A DNA stretch of 64,000 bases from Methylibium sp. Root1272 (lineage in GTDB: Bacteria; Pseudomonadota; Gammaproteobacteria; Burkholderiales; Burkholderiaceae_C), in the NCBI RefSeq assembly GCF_001425905.1, contig NZ_LMDY01000001.1:6890-70889 (forward strand), given 5' to 3'. Shown here piece by piece: positions 9,452 to 18,340 of the stretch. The first letter of the stretch is position 1. Each line of letters starts with the position of its first letter. A program made the translations under genes and the position numbers. The notes beneath the pieces were generated by a model that worked only from the letters and a program-made list of their open reading frames with translations, searched no databases and had not been told where the DNA came from.

Positions 9452-9526
9452 GGGCGGTTAGCTCAGCGGTAGAGCACTGCCTTCACACGGCAGGGGTCGC
9501 AGGTTCGAACCCTGCACCGCCCACCA
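9452..9526 (+). tRNA. tRNA-Val (CAC)
   Basis: The 75-nt sequence folds as a cloverleaf: acceptor stem GGGCGGT/ACCGCCC, D arm with GCTCAGCGGTAGAGC, anticodon stem CTGCC/GGCAG around the loop TTCACAC (anticodon CAC), T arm with GGTTCGAACCC, and an encoded ACCA end. A hairpin followed by TTTTCT lies directly downstream. CAC reads GUG valine codons. Confidence 0.97.
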
Positions 9527-9531
9527 GACAG

Positions 9532-9563
9532 AAGCCCGCAAGCGGTCCCGCTCGCGGGCTTTT
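9532..9563 (+). terminator. terminator of the tRNA-Val gene
   Basis: The 8-bp arms AAGCCCGC (9532-9539) and GCGGGCTT (9554-9561) enclose a small nested AGCG/CGCT stem and run into TTTT. It begins 5 bases after the tRNA CCA end. Confidence 0.85.
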
Positions 9564-9619
9564 CTCTTGGCGCCGTGCCGGCCCCCTGTCGGCCACATTT
9601 GTCACCGGAGGATTGCCCG

Positions 9620-9973
9620 ATGCTGCACGCGATCGCTGCCCTGTTCATCCTGCAACTGATCGGTGAGGTGCTGGTGCAATGGCTGGGCCTGCCGGTGCCG
9701 GGGCCGCTGGTCGGCATGCTGCTGCTGCTGGCGGGGCTGGTTGCCTGGGGCCGGGTGCCGGAGGCCTTGCGCGACACCACCAGCGGACTGCTGCAGCACC
9801 TGATGCTGCTGTTTATTCCCGCCGTCACCGGCGTGATGATGCATTTCGGCCGGGTCTCGCAGGAGTGGTTGCCGTTCCTCGCGGCGGGCGTCGGCGGCGC
9901 GGCGATCACGCTGGTCGTCACGGCCTTCACCTTGCGCTGGATGCTGCGCATCACGAAGTCGTCCGGGCGATGA
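9620..9973 (+). CDS. CidA/LrgA-family holin-like membrane protein
   Basis: This 117-residue inner-membrane protein has four hydrophobic segments and the family-typical LQLIGEVLVQWLGLPVPGPL start with its GP-(L)-VG(M) turn. CidA/LrgA proteins form holin-like oligomers that influence autolysis or small-metabolite export together with an LrgB partner. The ATG at 9620 follows GGAGGA. The stop overlaps the start of the next gene by 4 bases (ATGA), so the pair is translationally coupled. Confidence 0.92.
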   Translation: MLHAIAALFILQLIGEVLVQWLGLPVPGPLVGMLLLLAGLVAWGRVPEALRDTTSGLLQHLMLLFIPAVTGVMMHFGRVSQEWLPFLAAGVGGAAITLVVTAFTLRWMLRITKSSGR

Positions 9974-10701
9974 AGCACAGCCTGTTCGAGGTGTGGGTCT
10001 TCCTGGCCAGTTCGCCGCTGCTGTGGTTGACGGTGACGCTGCTGGCCTACTTCGGCGCGACCTGGCTGTACCGGCGCTGCGGCGCCACGCCCTTCCTGAT
10101 CCCGGTGATGACGGCGACCATCGTGATCATCGCGGTGCTGCTGGTCACCGACACGCCCTATCCGACCTACTTCGAAGGGGCGAAGTTCGTGCACTTCCTG
10201 ATCGGCCCGGCGACGGTCGCGCTGGCCGTGCCGCTGTACAGCCAGTGGGAGCGCCTGAAGCGGATGTGGCTGCCGATCTCGGTGGCCCTGGTCGTTGGTT
10301 CGGTGACGGCCATCCTCTCGGGCATGGGCATCGCGTGGGCGCTCGGTGGCTCCCATGAGACGGTGCTGTCGCTGGCGCCGAGGTCGGCCACGATGCCGAT
10401 CGCGATGGCGGTGGCCGAGCGCATCGGCGGCCTGCCGTCGCTTGCTGCGGTGGGGGTGGCGATCACCGGCGTGGGCGGCGCGATCGTCGCGCGCGGCTTG
10501 CTGAACCTGTCGCGCATCGACGACCCGGCGGTGCGCGGGTTCGCCGTCGGCATCACTGCGCACGCTGTCGGCACGGCGCGCGCCCTGCAGGTCAACGAGA
10601 CCGCTGGAGCCTTCTCGGCTCTCGCGATGGGCCTCAATGGCATCGCGACGGCGATGCTGATGCCGCTGATCCTGAAGCTGCTGCAGTGGTTGCAGTCGTA
10701 G
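9970..10701 (+). CDS. LrgB/CidB-family membrane protein
   Basis: This 243-residue protein belongs to the LrgB family, with about seven membrane segments and the conserved SHETVLSLAPRSATMPIAM-type motif around residue 125-145 and the GITAHAVGTARALQ motif near 200. It partners the LrgA-like protein encoded immediately upstream, with which it shares an ATGA overlap. Proposed roles in the family are control of murein hydrolase activity or transport of pyruvate/glycolate; the sequence does not decide between them. Confidence 0.93.
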   Translation: MKHSLFEVWVFLASSPLLWLTVTLLAYFGATWLYRRCGATPFLIPVMTATIVIIAVLLVTDTPYPTYFEGAKFVHFLIGPATVALAVPLYSQWERLKRMWLPISVALVVGSVTAILSGMGIAWALGGSHETVLSLAPRSATMPIAMAVAERIGGLPSLAAVGVAITGVGGAIVARGLLNLSRIDDPAVRGFAVGITAHAVGTARALQVNETAGAFSALAMGLNGIATAMLMPLILKLLQWLQS

Positions 10702-10748
10702 CAGCAAGCGGACAGACCGGGGCGGGAACGCTTTGCCGTGAAACGATG

Positions 10749-10782
10749 AACGGTATAAACTGAACATACTGTTTATCCCGTT
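10749..10782 (+). promoter_or_regulatory. near-perfect palindrome upstream of the Lys-rich protein gene
   Basis: The arms AACGGTATAAAC (10749-10760) and GTTTATCCCGTT (10771-10782) match as inverted repeats at 11 of 12 positions around a 10-base spacer. The palindrome contains TATAAAC and ends 4 bases before GGAGTT, so it covers the probable promoter and leader of the gene starting at 10793. It looks like an operator for a dimeric repressor, possibly the product itself. Confidence 0.6.
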
Positions 10783-10792
10783 AAGGAGTTCC

Positions 10793-11275
10793 ATGGTCAC
10801 GAAATCCAAGCCCGCGGTCGCTGCCAAGCGCAAGGCGGTCGTCGCGAAGCCAGTCCGGCCCGTACCGACGCCGAGCAAGCGCGCCAAGGTGGTTGCCGCC
10901 CCGATCCGCGTCGAAACGCCGAAGAAGCGCGAGAAGCTGGTCCGCGACGGCTTCACGATCCCCAAGGGCGAGTACGCTGCACTGGCCGATCTGAAGCAGC
11001 GCGCTGCGAAGCTGGGACAAGCCGCGAAGAAAAGCGAACTGCTGCGTGCCGGCATCAAGCTGCTGACCGAGCTGGCCGATACGCGTTTCGTCTCGGCGCT
11101 GCTGGCGGTACCGACCATCAAGACCGGGCGCCCGCGCGTGAGCGAGCCGCTCGCCGCCACCGCCGCTGCCGCGCCGAAGCCCGTGTCGAAGACGACGCCA
11201 AAGCCCGGACCGACCAAGAAGGTCGCGACGAGGAAGCCCGCGCCACGGAAAGTCGCAGCGCGGAAGAAGGCCTGA
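10793..11275 (+). CDS. Lys/Ala-rich conserved hypothetical protein
   Basis: This 160-residue protein has a basic N-terminal third, a central folded-looking segment (about 45-100: REKLVRDGFTIPKGEYAAL then a helical KQRAAKLGQAAKKSELLRAG), and a Lys/Pro/Ala-rich tail ending KKVATRKPAPRKVAARKKA like histone H1-type tails. The middle resembles short DNA-binding or ribbon-helix-helix-like proteins seen in Burkholderiales genomes, and the basic arms suggest nucleic-acid binding. No catalytic motif is visible. The ATG follows AAGGAGTT, and a palindrome overlaps its promoter. Function unknown. Confidence 0.8.
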   Translation: MVTKSKPAVAAKRKAVVAKPVRPVPTPSKRAKVVAAPIRVETPKKREKLVRDGFTIPKGEYAALADLKQRAAKLGQAAKKSELLRAGIKLLTELADTRFVSALLAVPTIKTGRPRVSEPLAATAAAAPKPVSKTTPKPGPTKKVATRKPAPRKVAARKKA

Positions 11276-11510
11276 GCCTTCCCCCTAGGTGAGCTTGCCG
11301 ACGACCTGCCCGATTCGAGGCAGTCGGCCGCGGGCGCGCAGCGGCGGGGCCTCGCGGCGGATGGGCGAGGCTTTTCCACAGGCTTGTGCACCGCTGCGGT
11401 GGACAACTCGCGACGACGCTGCGCTGACCGGTGGCGCCGCAATGGAATTCAGCGGGAGTCGGGCGGGTTCTGCGCGCCGATCCGGCGTGTGCCTTCCCTA
11501 GAATCCTTGC

Positions 11511-14500
11511 ATGACCGCGCCCCCGAGTTTCGTCCACCTTCGCACCCATACCGAGTACTCCGTCGTCGACGGGATGCTGCGGGTGGACGACATGGTGGCC
11601 GCGGCGGCGGCCGATGTTCAGCCGGCCTTGGCGATCACCGATCTGTCGAACCTGTTCGGTGCGATCAAGTTCTACGGTGCGGCGCGCGGCAAGGGCGTGC
11701 AGCCGTTGATCGGCGCGGACGTGTGGCTGGAGCCGGAAGGCGACGAGAAGCAGCCCAGCCGGCTGTTACTGCTGGTGCAGGACCGCACCGGCTACCTGAA
11801 CCTCTGCGAGCTGATCTCGCACGCCTGGACCGAGAACCTGCAGCGTCACCAGGCCTGCGTGGCTTGGCAGCAATTGGCGACGCATGGCGAGGGCCTGATC
11901 GCGTTGTCCGGCGCCGACCTGGGCGCCGTGGGGCTGGCGCTGCTGGCCGGGGATGCTGCGCGTGCCGAGACGCAGGCGCTGCGGTTGGCCTCGCTGTTCC
12001 CCGGGCGGTTCTATCTCGAACTGCAGCGCGCCGGGCAGCCCGGCAACGAGGCTCAGGTGCGGGCGGCGGTGCCGATGGCCGCGAAGTTGGGGCTGCCAGT
12101 GGTGGCGACGCATCCGGTGCAGTTCCTGACCACCGATGATTTCGAGGCCCATGAGGCCCGCGTCTGCATCGCCGAAGGCGAGACGCTGATCAATCCACGC
12201 CGCGTCAAGCGCTTCACGCGCGAGCAGCACTTCAAGACGGCCGCGCAGATGGCCGAGCTGTTCGCCGATATCCCGTCGGCACTCGCCAACACGCTGGCGA
12301 TCGCGCGCCGTTGCCATCTGACGCTGACGCTCGGCAAACCGCAGTTGCCCGACTTCCCGACCCCGGTCGTCGACGGCCAGCGCATGGCACCGGACGACTA
12401 CTTCCGCCACGCCTCGCACGCCGGGCTGAACGAGCGGCTCGTGCACCTCTACCCGAACGCCGATGAGCGTGAGCGTCAGCGCGCGCGCTACGTCGAGCGG
12501 CTGGACTTCGAGATCGAGACGATCCTGAAGATGGGCTTCCCGGGTTACTTCCTGATCGTGGCCGACTTCATCAACTGGGCCAAGAACAATGGCTGTCCGG
12601 TCGGGCCGGGGCGGGGCTCGGGCGCCGGCTCATTGGTGGCCTATGCGCTGAAGATCACCGACCTCGACCCGCTCGCCTACAACCTGCTGTTCGAGCGTTT
12701 CCTGAACCCGGACCGCGTGTCGATGCCCGACTTCGATATCGACTTCTGCCAGGGCAACCGAGATCGCGTGATCGACTACGTGAAGCAGAAGTACGGCCGG
12801 GACGCGGTGAGCCAGATCGCCACCTTCGGCACGATGGCCGCCAAGGCCGCGTTGCGCGACGTGGGTCGCGTGCTGGGCATGGGCTATGGCCATGTCGACA
12901 GCATCGCCAAGCTGGTGCCGGCGCCGCCTGGCAAGACGGTGACGCTGAAGCGCCCCGGCGACAAGCCCGACCCGGGCCTGATCTACGCGCGCAAGGAGGC
13001 GCCGGAGATCGAGCAGCGCGAGCAGAAGGAAGAGGAGGTTGCCGAATTGCTGGCACTGGCTGAACGTGTGGAAGGGACAGTGCGCAACATCGGCATGCAT
13101 GCGGGCGGCGTGCTGATCGCTCCGGGCAAGATCACCGACTTCTGCCCGCTCTACCAGCAGCCCGGCAGCGACTCGGCGGTGAGCCAATACGACAAGGACG
13201 ACGTCGAGGCGATCGGCCTGGTGAAGTTCGACTTCCTCGGCCTGGCCACGCTGACGATCCTGGAATTGGCGAAGGACTTCATCCGTGCGCGCCACGCCGA
13301 TCGCGCGGACTTTGCCTTCGAGAACATCGCGCTCGACGACCGCAAGACCTACCAGCTGCTGAGCGAGGGCAAGACGGTCGCGGTGTTCCAGCTGGAAAGC
13401 CGCGGCATGCAGGGCATGCTGCGCGAGGCCCGCCCCAGCGTGTTCGAGGACATCATCGCGCTGGTGGCGCTTTATCGGCCAGGCCCGATGGACCTGATTC
13501 CGAGCTTCTGTGCGCGCAAGCACGGCAAGGAGGAGGTCGACTACCCTCATCCGCTGATGCGCGAGGTGCTCGAGGAGACCTACGGGATCATGGTCTACCA
13601 GGAGCAGGTGATGCAGGTCGCCCAGCGCCTGGGTGGCTACTCGCTCGGCGGCGCCGACCTGCTGCGCCGCGCGATGGGCAAGAAGAAGGCCGAGGAGATG
13701 GCCAAGCACCGGGTCATCTTCGCGGAAGGCGCGGCCAAGAACAGCATCGGCGCGGGTCTCGCGAACGAGATCTTCGACCTGATGGAGAAGTTCGCCGGCT
13801 ACGGCTTCAACAAGTCGCACGCCGCGGCCTATGCGCTGCTGGCCTATCACACGGCCTGGGCCAAGGTGCACTTCCTGGCCGAGTTCACCGCGGCCAACAT
13901 GAGCGTCGCGCTCGACGACACCGACAAGCTCAAGATCTTCCACGACGACGCGGTGGCGCTGGGCGTGGTGTTCGAGGCCCCCGACGTCAACGCCGGCGGC
14001 TACCGTTTCGAGCCGGTGGCGCCGCAAGGCAAGGAGCGCGGCCGCGTGCGCTATGGGCTCGGTGCCATCAAGGGCACGGGGCAGGGCGCGATCGAGGCGA
14101 TCGTCGACGCGCGCCGCGAGGGCGGGCCCTATGAGAGCCTGTTCAATTTCGCTGCGCGGGTGGACCGCAGCCGCGTCAACAAGCGGGTGGTCGAGGCACT
14201 GATCAAGGGCGGCGCCTTCGATGCCCTCGAGGCCGACCGCGCGGTGCTGATGGCCAGCGTGCCGCTCGCCTTCGAGTACGCCGACACCCAGGCGGCGAAC
14301 GCCGACCAGGGTGGGCTGTTCGACTTTGGCGACTCGCATGCCGCCTCGACCAACGAGCCCGATCTGGTGGCCACGGATCCCTGGAGCATCAAGGAGCGGC
14401 TGACGCAGGAGAAGGCGGCGCTGGGCTTCTACCTCTCGGGCCACCTGTTCGACGAATGCGAGACCGAGGTGCGGCAGTTCGCCCGGCGCCGCATCGCCGA

Positions 14501-15035
14501 CCTGCTGGACAGCCGGGAGCCGCAGCTGCTGGCTGGCATCGTTACCGATCTGCGAGTCGTCAATGGTCAGCGTGGGCGGGTCGCGATCTTCAAGCTCGAC
14601 GACAAGAGCGAGGCGATCGAGGCCGTGGCCAACGAGGACCTGCTCAACGCGCACCGCGAGCAACTGGTGGAAGACGAGTTCATCGTCGTGCAAGGCAAGG
14701 TGCAGCCCGACCGCTTCTCGGGGGGTGTGCGGCTCAACGTGCAGCAGGTGTGGGATCTGGCAGCGGCGCGCTGTCGCTTCGGCCGCTACCTGCGCGTAGC
14801 CGTGAACGGTGTCACGCCACCGATCGGTGAACTGCTGCGCGAGTTCCCGCCGCGCACGTTGCGCACCGACCAGGGTGATCTTGTCCAGGGGCTGCCGGTG
14901 CGCCTGGTGCTGCATCGCGAGGCGGTGCAGGGAGAGATCGACCTCGGCGACGAAGGCCGCTTCTTTCCGACTGACACGGCGCTGGCGCGCTGGAAGGCCA
15001 GCACCCACGGCCAGGCCACGGTGGTGTACGACTGA
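11511..15035 (+). CDS. dnaE: DNA polymerase III alpha subunit
   Basis: This is the replicative DNA polymerase catalytic subunit, 1174 residues and complete. The N-terminal PHP domain begins HLRTHTEYSVVDGMLRVDD. The palm carries the catalytic aspartates in MPDFDIDFCQGNRD near residue 405 and the GPGRGSGAGSL motif near 370. The clamp-binding and OB-fold segments lie in the last 250 residues (RRIADLLDSREPQLLAGIV onward). The ATG at 11511 starts the PHP domain without extension. It is a single gene with no close downstream partner. Confidence 0.98.
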   Translation: MTAPPSFVHLRTHTEYSVVDGMLRVDDMVAAAAADVQPALAITDLSNLFGAIKFYGAARGKGVQPLIGADVWLEPEGDEKQPSRLLLLVQDRTGYLNLCELISHAWTENLQRHQACVAWQQLATHGEGLIALSGADLGAVGLALLAGDAARAETQALRLASLFPGRFYLELQRAGQPGNEAQVRAAVPMAAKLGLPVVATHPVQFLTTDDFEAHEARVCIAEGETLINPRRVKRFTREQHFKTAAQMAELFADIPSALANTLAIARRCHLTLTLGKPQLPDFPTPVVDGQRMAPDDYFRHASHAGLNERLVHLYPNADERERQRARYVERLDFEIETILKMGFPGYFLIVADFINWAKNNGCPVGPGRGSGAGSLVAYALKITDLDPLAYNLLFERFLNPDRVSMPDFDIDFCQGNRDRVIDYVKQKYGRDAVSQIATFGTMAAKAALRDVGRVLGMGYGHVDSIAKLVPAPPGKTVTLKRPGDKPDPGLIYARKEAPEIEQREQKEEEVAELLALAERVEGTVRNIGMHAGGVLIAPGKITDFCPLYQQPGSDSAVSQYDKDDVEAIGLVKFDFLGLATLTILELAKDFIRARHADRADFAFENIALDDRKTYQLLSEGKTVAVFQLESRGMQGMLREARPSVFEDIIALVALYRPGPMDLIPSFCARKHGKEEVDYPHPLMREVLEETYGIMVYQEQVMQVAQRLGGYSLGGADLLRRAMGKKKAEEMAKHRVIFAEGAAKNSIGAGLANEIFDLMEKFAGYGFNKSHAAAYALLAYHTAWAKVHFLAEFTAANMSVALDDTDKLKIFHDDAVALGVVFEAPDVNAGGYRFEPVAPQGKERGRVRYGLGAIKGTGQGAIEAIVDARREGGPYESLFNFAARVDRSRVNKRVVEALIKGGAFDALEADRAVLMASVPLAFEYADTQAANADQGGLFDFGDSHAASTNEPDLVATDPWSIKERLTQEKAALGFYLSGHLFDECETEVRQFARRRIADLLDSREPQLLAGIVTDLRVVNGQRGRVAIFKLDDKSEAIEAVANEDLLNAHREQLVEDEFIVVQGKVQPDRFSGGVRLNVQQVWDLAAARCRFGRYLRVAVNGVTPPIGELLREFPPRTLRTDQGDLVQGLPVRLVLHREAVQGEIDLGDEGRFFPTDTALARWKASTHGQATVVYD

Positions 15036-15166
15036 CCGGTGCATTTTCTTACACGGCTGCAACACCGTGCCAACGCATCGGACTGTGCGCCGAAGCACAC
15101 TGTGCCGTGTCAGCGGATCGCCTTGCGCGGCGTTGAACAGGTAGTCAACAACACGAGGATCGTTGG

Positions 15167-15586
15167 ATGAAACGCATGCTTCTCGCCGCCGCTCTGGCGG
15201 TCACGGCCATGGCACCGGCGCTCGCAGCCGATGTCGGTGTCTCGGTCAGCATCGGCCAGCCGGGTTTCTACGGCCGCATCGACATCGGCAACTACCCTCA
15301 GCCGCAGGTGATCTATCCCCAACCGGTGATCATCGCGCCGGCACCCTATGCGGTGGTGCAGCGGCCGATCTACCTGCGCGTGCCGCCGGGCCACGCCAAG
15401 AACTGGGGCAAGCACTGCAGCCGCTACGCGGCCTGCGGTCAACCGGTCTACTTCGTGCAGGACGGCTGGTACCAGAACGTCTATGCGCCGCACTATCGCG
15501 AGGACCACCGCCACGACCGGCGCGACGACCGCGACGACGATCACCGTGGCAAGGGCCGTGGCCACGGCAAGCACGGGCGCGACTGA
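15167..15586 (+). CDS. small secreted protein with His/Asp-rich tail
   Basis: The 139-residue product begins with a clear Sec signal peptide (MKRMLLAAALAVTAMAPALA, cleavage after about residue 21). The mature part has a Pro/Tyr/Val-rich region with YPQPQVIYPQPVI, two cysteines in HCSRYAACGQPVYF, and a highly charged tail (residues 112-139) made of His, Asp, Arg, Gly and Lys. Proteins of this design are widespread in Burkholderiales and are annotated only as hypothetical; the tail could bind metal. An ACGAGGA-type site precedes the ATG. It stands alone between dnaE and the patatin gene. Confidence 0.85.
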   Translation: MKRMLLAAALAVTAMAPALAADVGVSVSIGQPGFYGRIDIGNYPQPQVIYPQPVIIAPAPYAVVQRPIYLRVPPGHAKNWGKHCSRYAACGQPVYFVQDGWYQNVYAPHYREDHRHDRRDDRDDDHRGKGRGHGKHGRD

Positions 15587-15689
15587 GGGGCAGGCGAAAA
15601 CGGCCTACCGTCCAGGAACGTGATAACGGCAGTTTCTCGCCGTCAATTCCGCCCTTAGCGACCCTCCAGCCCGCGGCTATGCTCGCCGC

Positions 15690-16874
15690 GTGAGCAAGAC
15701 CACAGGCTTGGTGCTGACCGGGGGTGGGGCGCGCGCCGCCTACCAGGTCGGAGTGCTGTCGGCGCTGAGCCGGCTGAGGCGCGAGGCCGGCGTGCGCGCT
15801 CACGACAATCCCTTTCCCGTCATCGCTGGCACTTCGGCCGGCGCAATCAACGCAGCGGCACTGGCCTGCGGGGCCGACGATTTCGACCGTGCCGTGCGGC
15901 TGCTGCTGCGGGTGTGGCGCAACTTCGAGGCCGGGCAGGTCTATCGGGCCGATGCCTTCGGCGTGATCCGTACCGGCGCACGCTGGCTCACCTTGTTCAC
16001 CGCCGGCTGGGCACTGGCGCGCTGGCGTCGGGCACGGCCGCGTTCATTGCTGGACAACGAGCCGCTCGAAGAGCTGCTCGCCCAGTTGCTGCCCCTGGAA
16101 CGGATACCGCAGCTGATCGAGGCCGGCCACCTGCGCGCCCTCGCGATCAGTGCGTCCAGCTACACCGCGGGCGACCACGTGACCTTCTACGACGCGCCTC
16201 AGGATCTGCCGGCCTGGACGCGCTCCCAGCGCGTGGCGGCGCGCGCGGCGCTGGGCGTCACGCACCTGATGGCGTCGTCGGCCATACCGTTCATCTTTCC
16301 GGCGGTCTCGCTGGACCGGCAGGGCCGCGCAGAGTACTTCGGGGACGGCTCGATGCGCCAGGCCGCGCCGATCTCGCCGGCGGTGCACCTCGGAGCCGAG
16401 CGCATTCTTGTCGTCGGGGCCGGCCGGCTGCACGAGCCGGTGGGCGAGCGTCCACCGGCCAATGGCTACCCGAGTCTTGCGCAGATCGCCGGCCATGCAC
16501 TGTCGAACATCTTCCTCGACGCGCTGGCGGTCGACATCGAACGGCTGCAGCGCATCAACCACACGCTTTCGCTGCTGGGGCCCGAGGCCTTGGCGCAGAC
16601 GCCGCTCAGGCCGATCGAACTGCTGGTCATCGCACCGAGCCAACGGCTCGACGACATCGCGGCCCGGCACCTGCACGCGCTGCCGACGCCGGTGCGCGCG
16701 ATGTTGCGCGCCGTGGGCGTCAGCGACGTGGCGCCCGACAGCGCGCGGGGTGCGGCGCTGGCGAGCTATCTGCTGTTCGAGGCGCCCTATACGCGCGAGC
16801 TGATCGCGCTGGGCGAGGCCGACACGCTGGCACGCCGCGAGGACGTGCTGCGCTTCTTTGGCTGGGGCACGTGA
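15690..16874 (+). CDS. patatin-like phospholipase
   Basis: A 394-residue serine lipase of the patatin family. The oxyanion hole is LTGGGARAAYQVG near residue 10, the nucleophile elbow GTSAG is near 47-51, and the catalytic dyad aspartate is in the DGS motif near residue 220 (YFGDGSMRQAAP). It starts with GTG at 15690. No signal peptide is seen, so it is probably cytoplasmic or peripherally membrane-bound. It converges with the ComEA-like gene, with 27 bases between the stops. Confidence 0.93.
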   Translation: MSKTTGLVLTGGGARAAYQVGVLSALSRLRREAGVRAHDNPFPVIAGTSAGAINAAALACGADDFDRAVRLLLRVWRNFEAGQVYRADAFGVIRTGARWLTLFTAGWALARWRRARPRSLLDNEPLEELLAQLLPLERIPQLIEAGHLRALAISASSYTAGDHVTFYDAPQDLPAWTRSQRVAARAALGVTHLMASSAIPFIFPAVSLDRQGRAEYFGDGSMRQAAPISPAVHLGAERILVVGAGRLHEPVGERPPANGYPSLAQIAGHALSNIFLDALAVDIERLQRINHTLSLLGPEALAQTPLRPIELLVIAPSQRLDDIAARHLHALPTPVRAMLRAVGVSDVAPDSARGAALASYLLFEAPYTRELIALGEADTLARREDVLRFFGWGT

Positions 16875-16901
16875 GTTCGTGACTCGACGGCGCCCCCGGG
16901 C

Positions 16902-17237
16902 TCACTTGCCGGCGGCTGACGCCTTGGCGGCCGATGCTTTGGGAGCCACCACCTTGGCGGGCTTCGGTTCCGTGCTGTAGCTGGTGCCGTTGACCGTGAG
17001 CCCGGCTTCGGAGAAGCGCCGGGCATTGCCCTCACCGACGCCCTTGACGCGACCGATCAGGTCGTCCCAATCCTTGTACGCGCTCTTCTTGCGCTCGTCG
17101 AGGAGCCGTGTCGACAGGCCCGGGCCGATGCCCTTGACGCTCTCGAGCGCTGCCTGATCGGCCTTGTTGATATCGACCGCGGCGACGGCCGCCATGAACC
17201 AGAACGCGAGTAGCGCGCTCAGCATCTTCTTCAGCAT
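16902..17237 (-). CDS. ComEA-like helix-hairpin-helix protein
   Basis: A 111-residue exported protein. It starts with a signal peptide or anchor (MLKKMLSALLAFWFMAAVAA), followed by a single HhH DNA-binding domain with VDINKADQAALESVKGIG and GRVKGVGEGNARRF, then a Lys/Ala/Pro-rich tail. ComEA proteins bind incoming DNA in the periplasm during natural transformation. The ATG at 17237 follows GGAGGAG. It lies downstream of hldE and lapB on the same strand but 164 bases away, so it probably has its own promoter. Confidence 0.9.
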   Translation of the reverse strand: MLKKMLSALLAFWFMAAVAAVDINKADQAALESVKGIGPGLSTRLLDERKKSAYKDWDDLIGRVKGVGEGNARRFSEAGLTVNGTSYSTEPKPAKVVAPKASAAKASAAGK

Positions 17238-17401
17238 GTTGACTCTCCTCCAGAGTGTGTTGGCGATGGCGAGCCTCGTTGGAGACCCGTCAGCCCACTC
17301 TAGAAGCCGGAGCGCGGTCTGCCATCCTTCCCAGGAGGGCGGCCGGAGGGGTGAAACGTTGCCGGGAACAAGCGACGGAGCGCCGTGAACGCTGGGCGCG
17401 T

Positions 17402-18340
17402 CTACTCGAACAGCTCCTCGTAGCTCACGCTCGCTGTGCCGAACTTGCCGACCACGATGCTGCCGGCCCGGTTGGCCAACGGCATCGCCTCGCGCGGACT
17501 CAGGCCGCAGGCAATCATCGTGGCCATCGTCGCGATCACGGTGTCGCCGGCACCCGTCACGTCGAACACTTCGCGGGCCTGCGCCGGCACGCTGGTGTCG
17601 CCCTGCGCGTCGAACAAGGTCATGCCTTCCTCGCTGCGGGTCAGCAGCAGGGCCTGCAGGCCGAGCTCGACGCGCAATGCCTGGGCGCGTTCGCGCAACT
17701 GCGTCTCGCTGCTCCAGGCGCCGACGACCTGCGCGAGCTCGGCGCGATTCGGCGTGATCACGCTGGCGCCCGCGTAGCGGTGATAGTCGCTGCCCTTGGG
17801 ATCGACGAGCACCGGCTTGCCTGCGCGGCGTGCCAGTTCGATCATGCGCGGGATGTGTTCGAGTCCGCCCTTGCCGTAGTCGGAAAAAAGCACCGCGTCG
17901 TGCTGGTCGAGAGCGGCTTCGTAGTCGTTCAGCATCTCGGCCAGCACCTCGTGGTCGGGCTGGTTCTCGAAGTCGATGCGGATCAGTTGCTGCGAGCGGC
18001 CGATCACGCGCAGCTTGACGATGGTGTAGAGCTGCGGATCGCTGCCCAGCAGCGTGTCGATGCCGTCGCGCTCGAGCAGGCGCTGGAGTGTGCGCGCCGG
18101 CTCGTCGTCGCCGACCACGGTCAGCAAGGTCACCCGCGCGCCGAGGGACTTGACGTTGAGCGCCACGTTGGCCGCCCCGCCGAGGCGTTCCTCCTCGCGA
18201 TTGACGCGCACCACCGGCACCGGCGCCTCCGGCGAAATCCGCTCGACGGCACCGAACCAATAGCGATCGAGCATCACGTCGCCCACCACCAGCACGCGGG
18301 CGCGCGCCAGCGCGGTCTTGCCGGGGGCGGGCTTCTTCAC
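17402..18340 (-). CDS. rfaE1: D-glycero-beta-D-manno-heptose-7-phosphate kinase (HldE domain I)
   Basis: It phosphorylates heptose-7-phosphate at C1 in the ADP-heptose pathway for the lipopolysaccharide inner core. The 312-residue protein has the PfkB signatures LGGAANVALNVKSLGA near residue 60 and DVTGAGDTVIATMATMI near 265. It is only the kinase half: the cytidylyl/adenylyltransferase domain II is absent, as in many betaproteobacteria where it is a separate gene. The start is a GTG at 18340 that overlaps the lapB stop (GTGA) with GGAGGA just upstream, so it is translationally coupled to lapB, which controls LPS synthesis. Confidence 0.95.
   Translation of the reverse strand: MKKPAPGKTALARARVLVVGDVMLDRYWFGAVERISPEAPVPVVRVNREEERLGGAANVALNVKSLGARVTLLTVVGDDEPARTLQRLLERDGIDTLLGSDPQLYTIVKLRVIGRSQQLIRIDFENQPDHEVLAEMLNDYEAALDQHDAVLFSDYGKGGLEHIPRMIELARRAGKPVLVDPKGSDYHRYAGASVITPNRAELAQVVGAWSSETQLRERAQALRVELGLQALLLTRSEEGMTLFDAQGDTSVPAQAREVFDVTGAGDTVIATMATMIACGLSPREAMPLANRAGSIVVGKFGTASVSYEELFE

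Noticed and set aside
12630-15098. Long open frame on the strand opposite dnaE, about 820 codons
   Set aside because: It mirrors high-GC codon bias of dnaE and translates to a His/Val/Gln-rich, low-quality protein with no family; a shadow.
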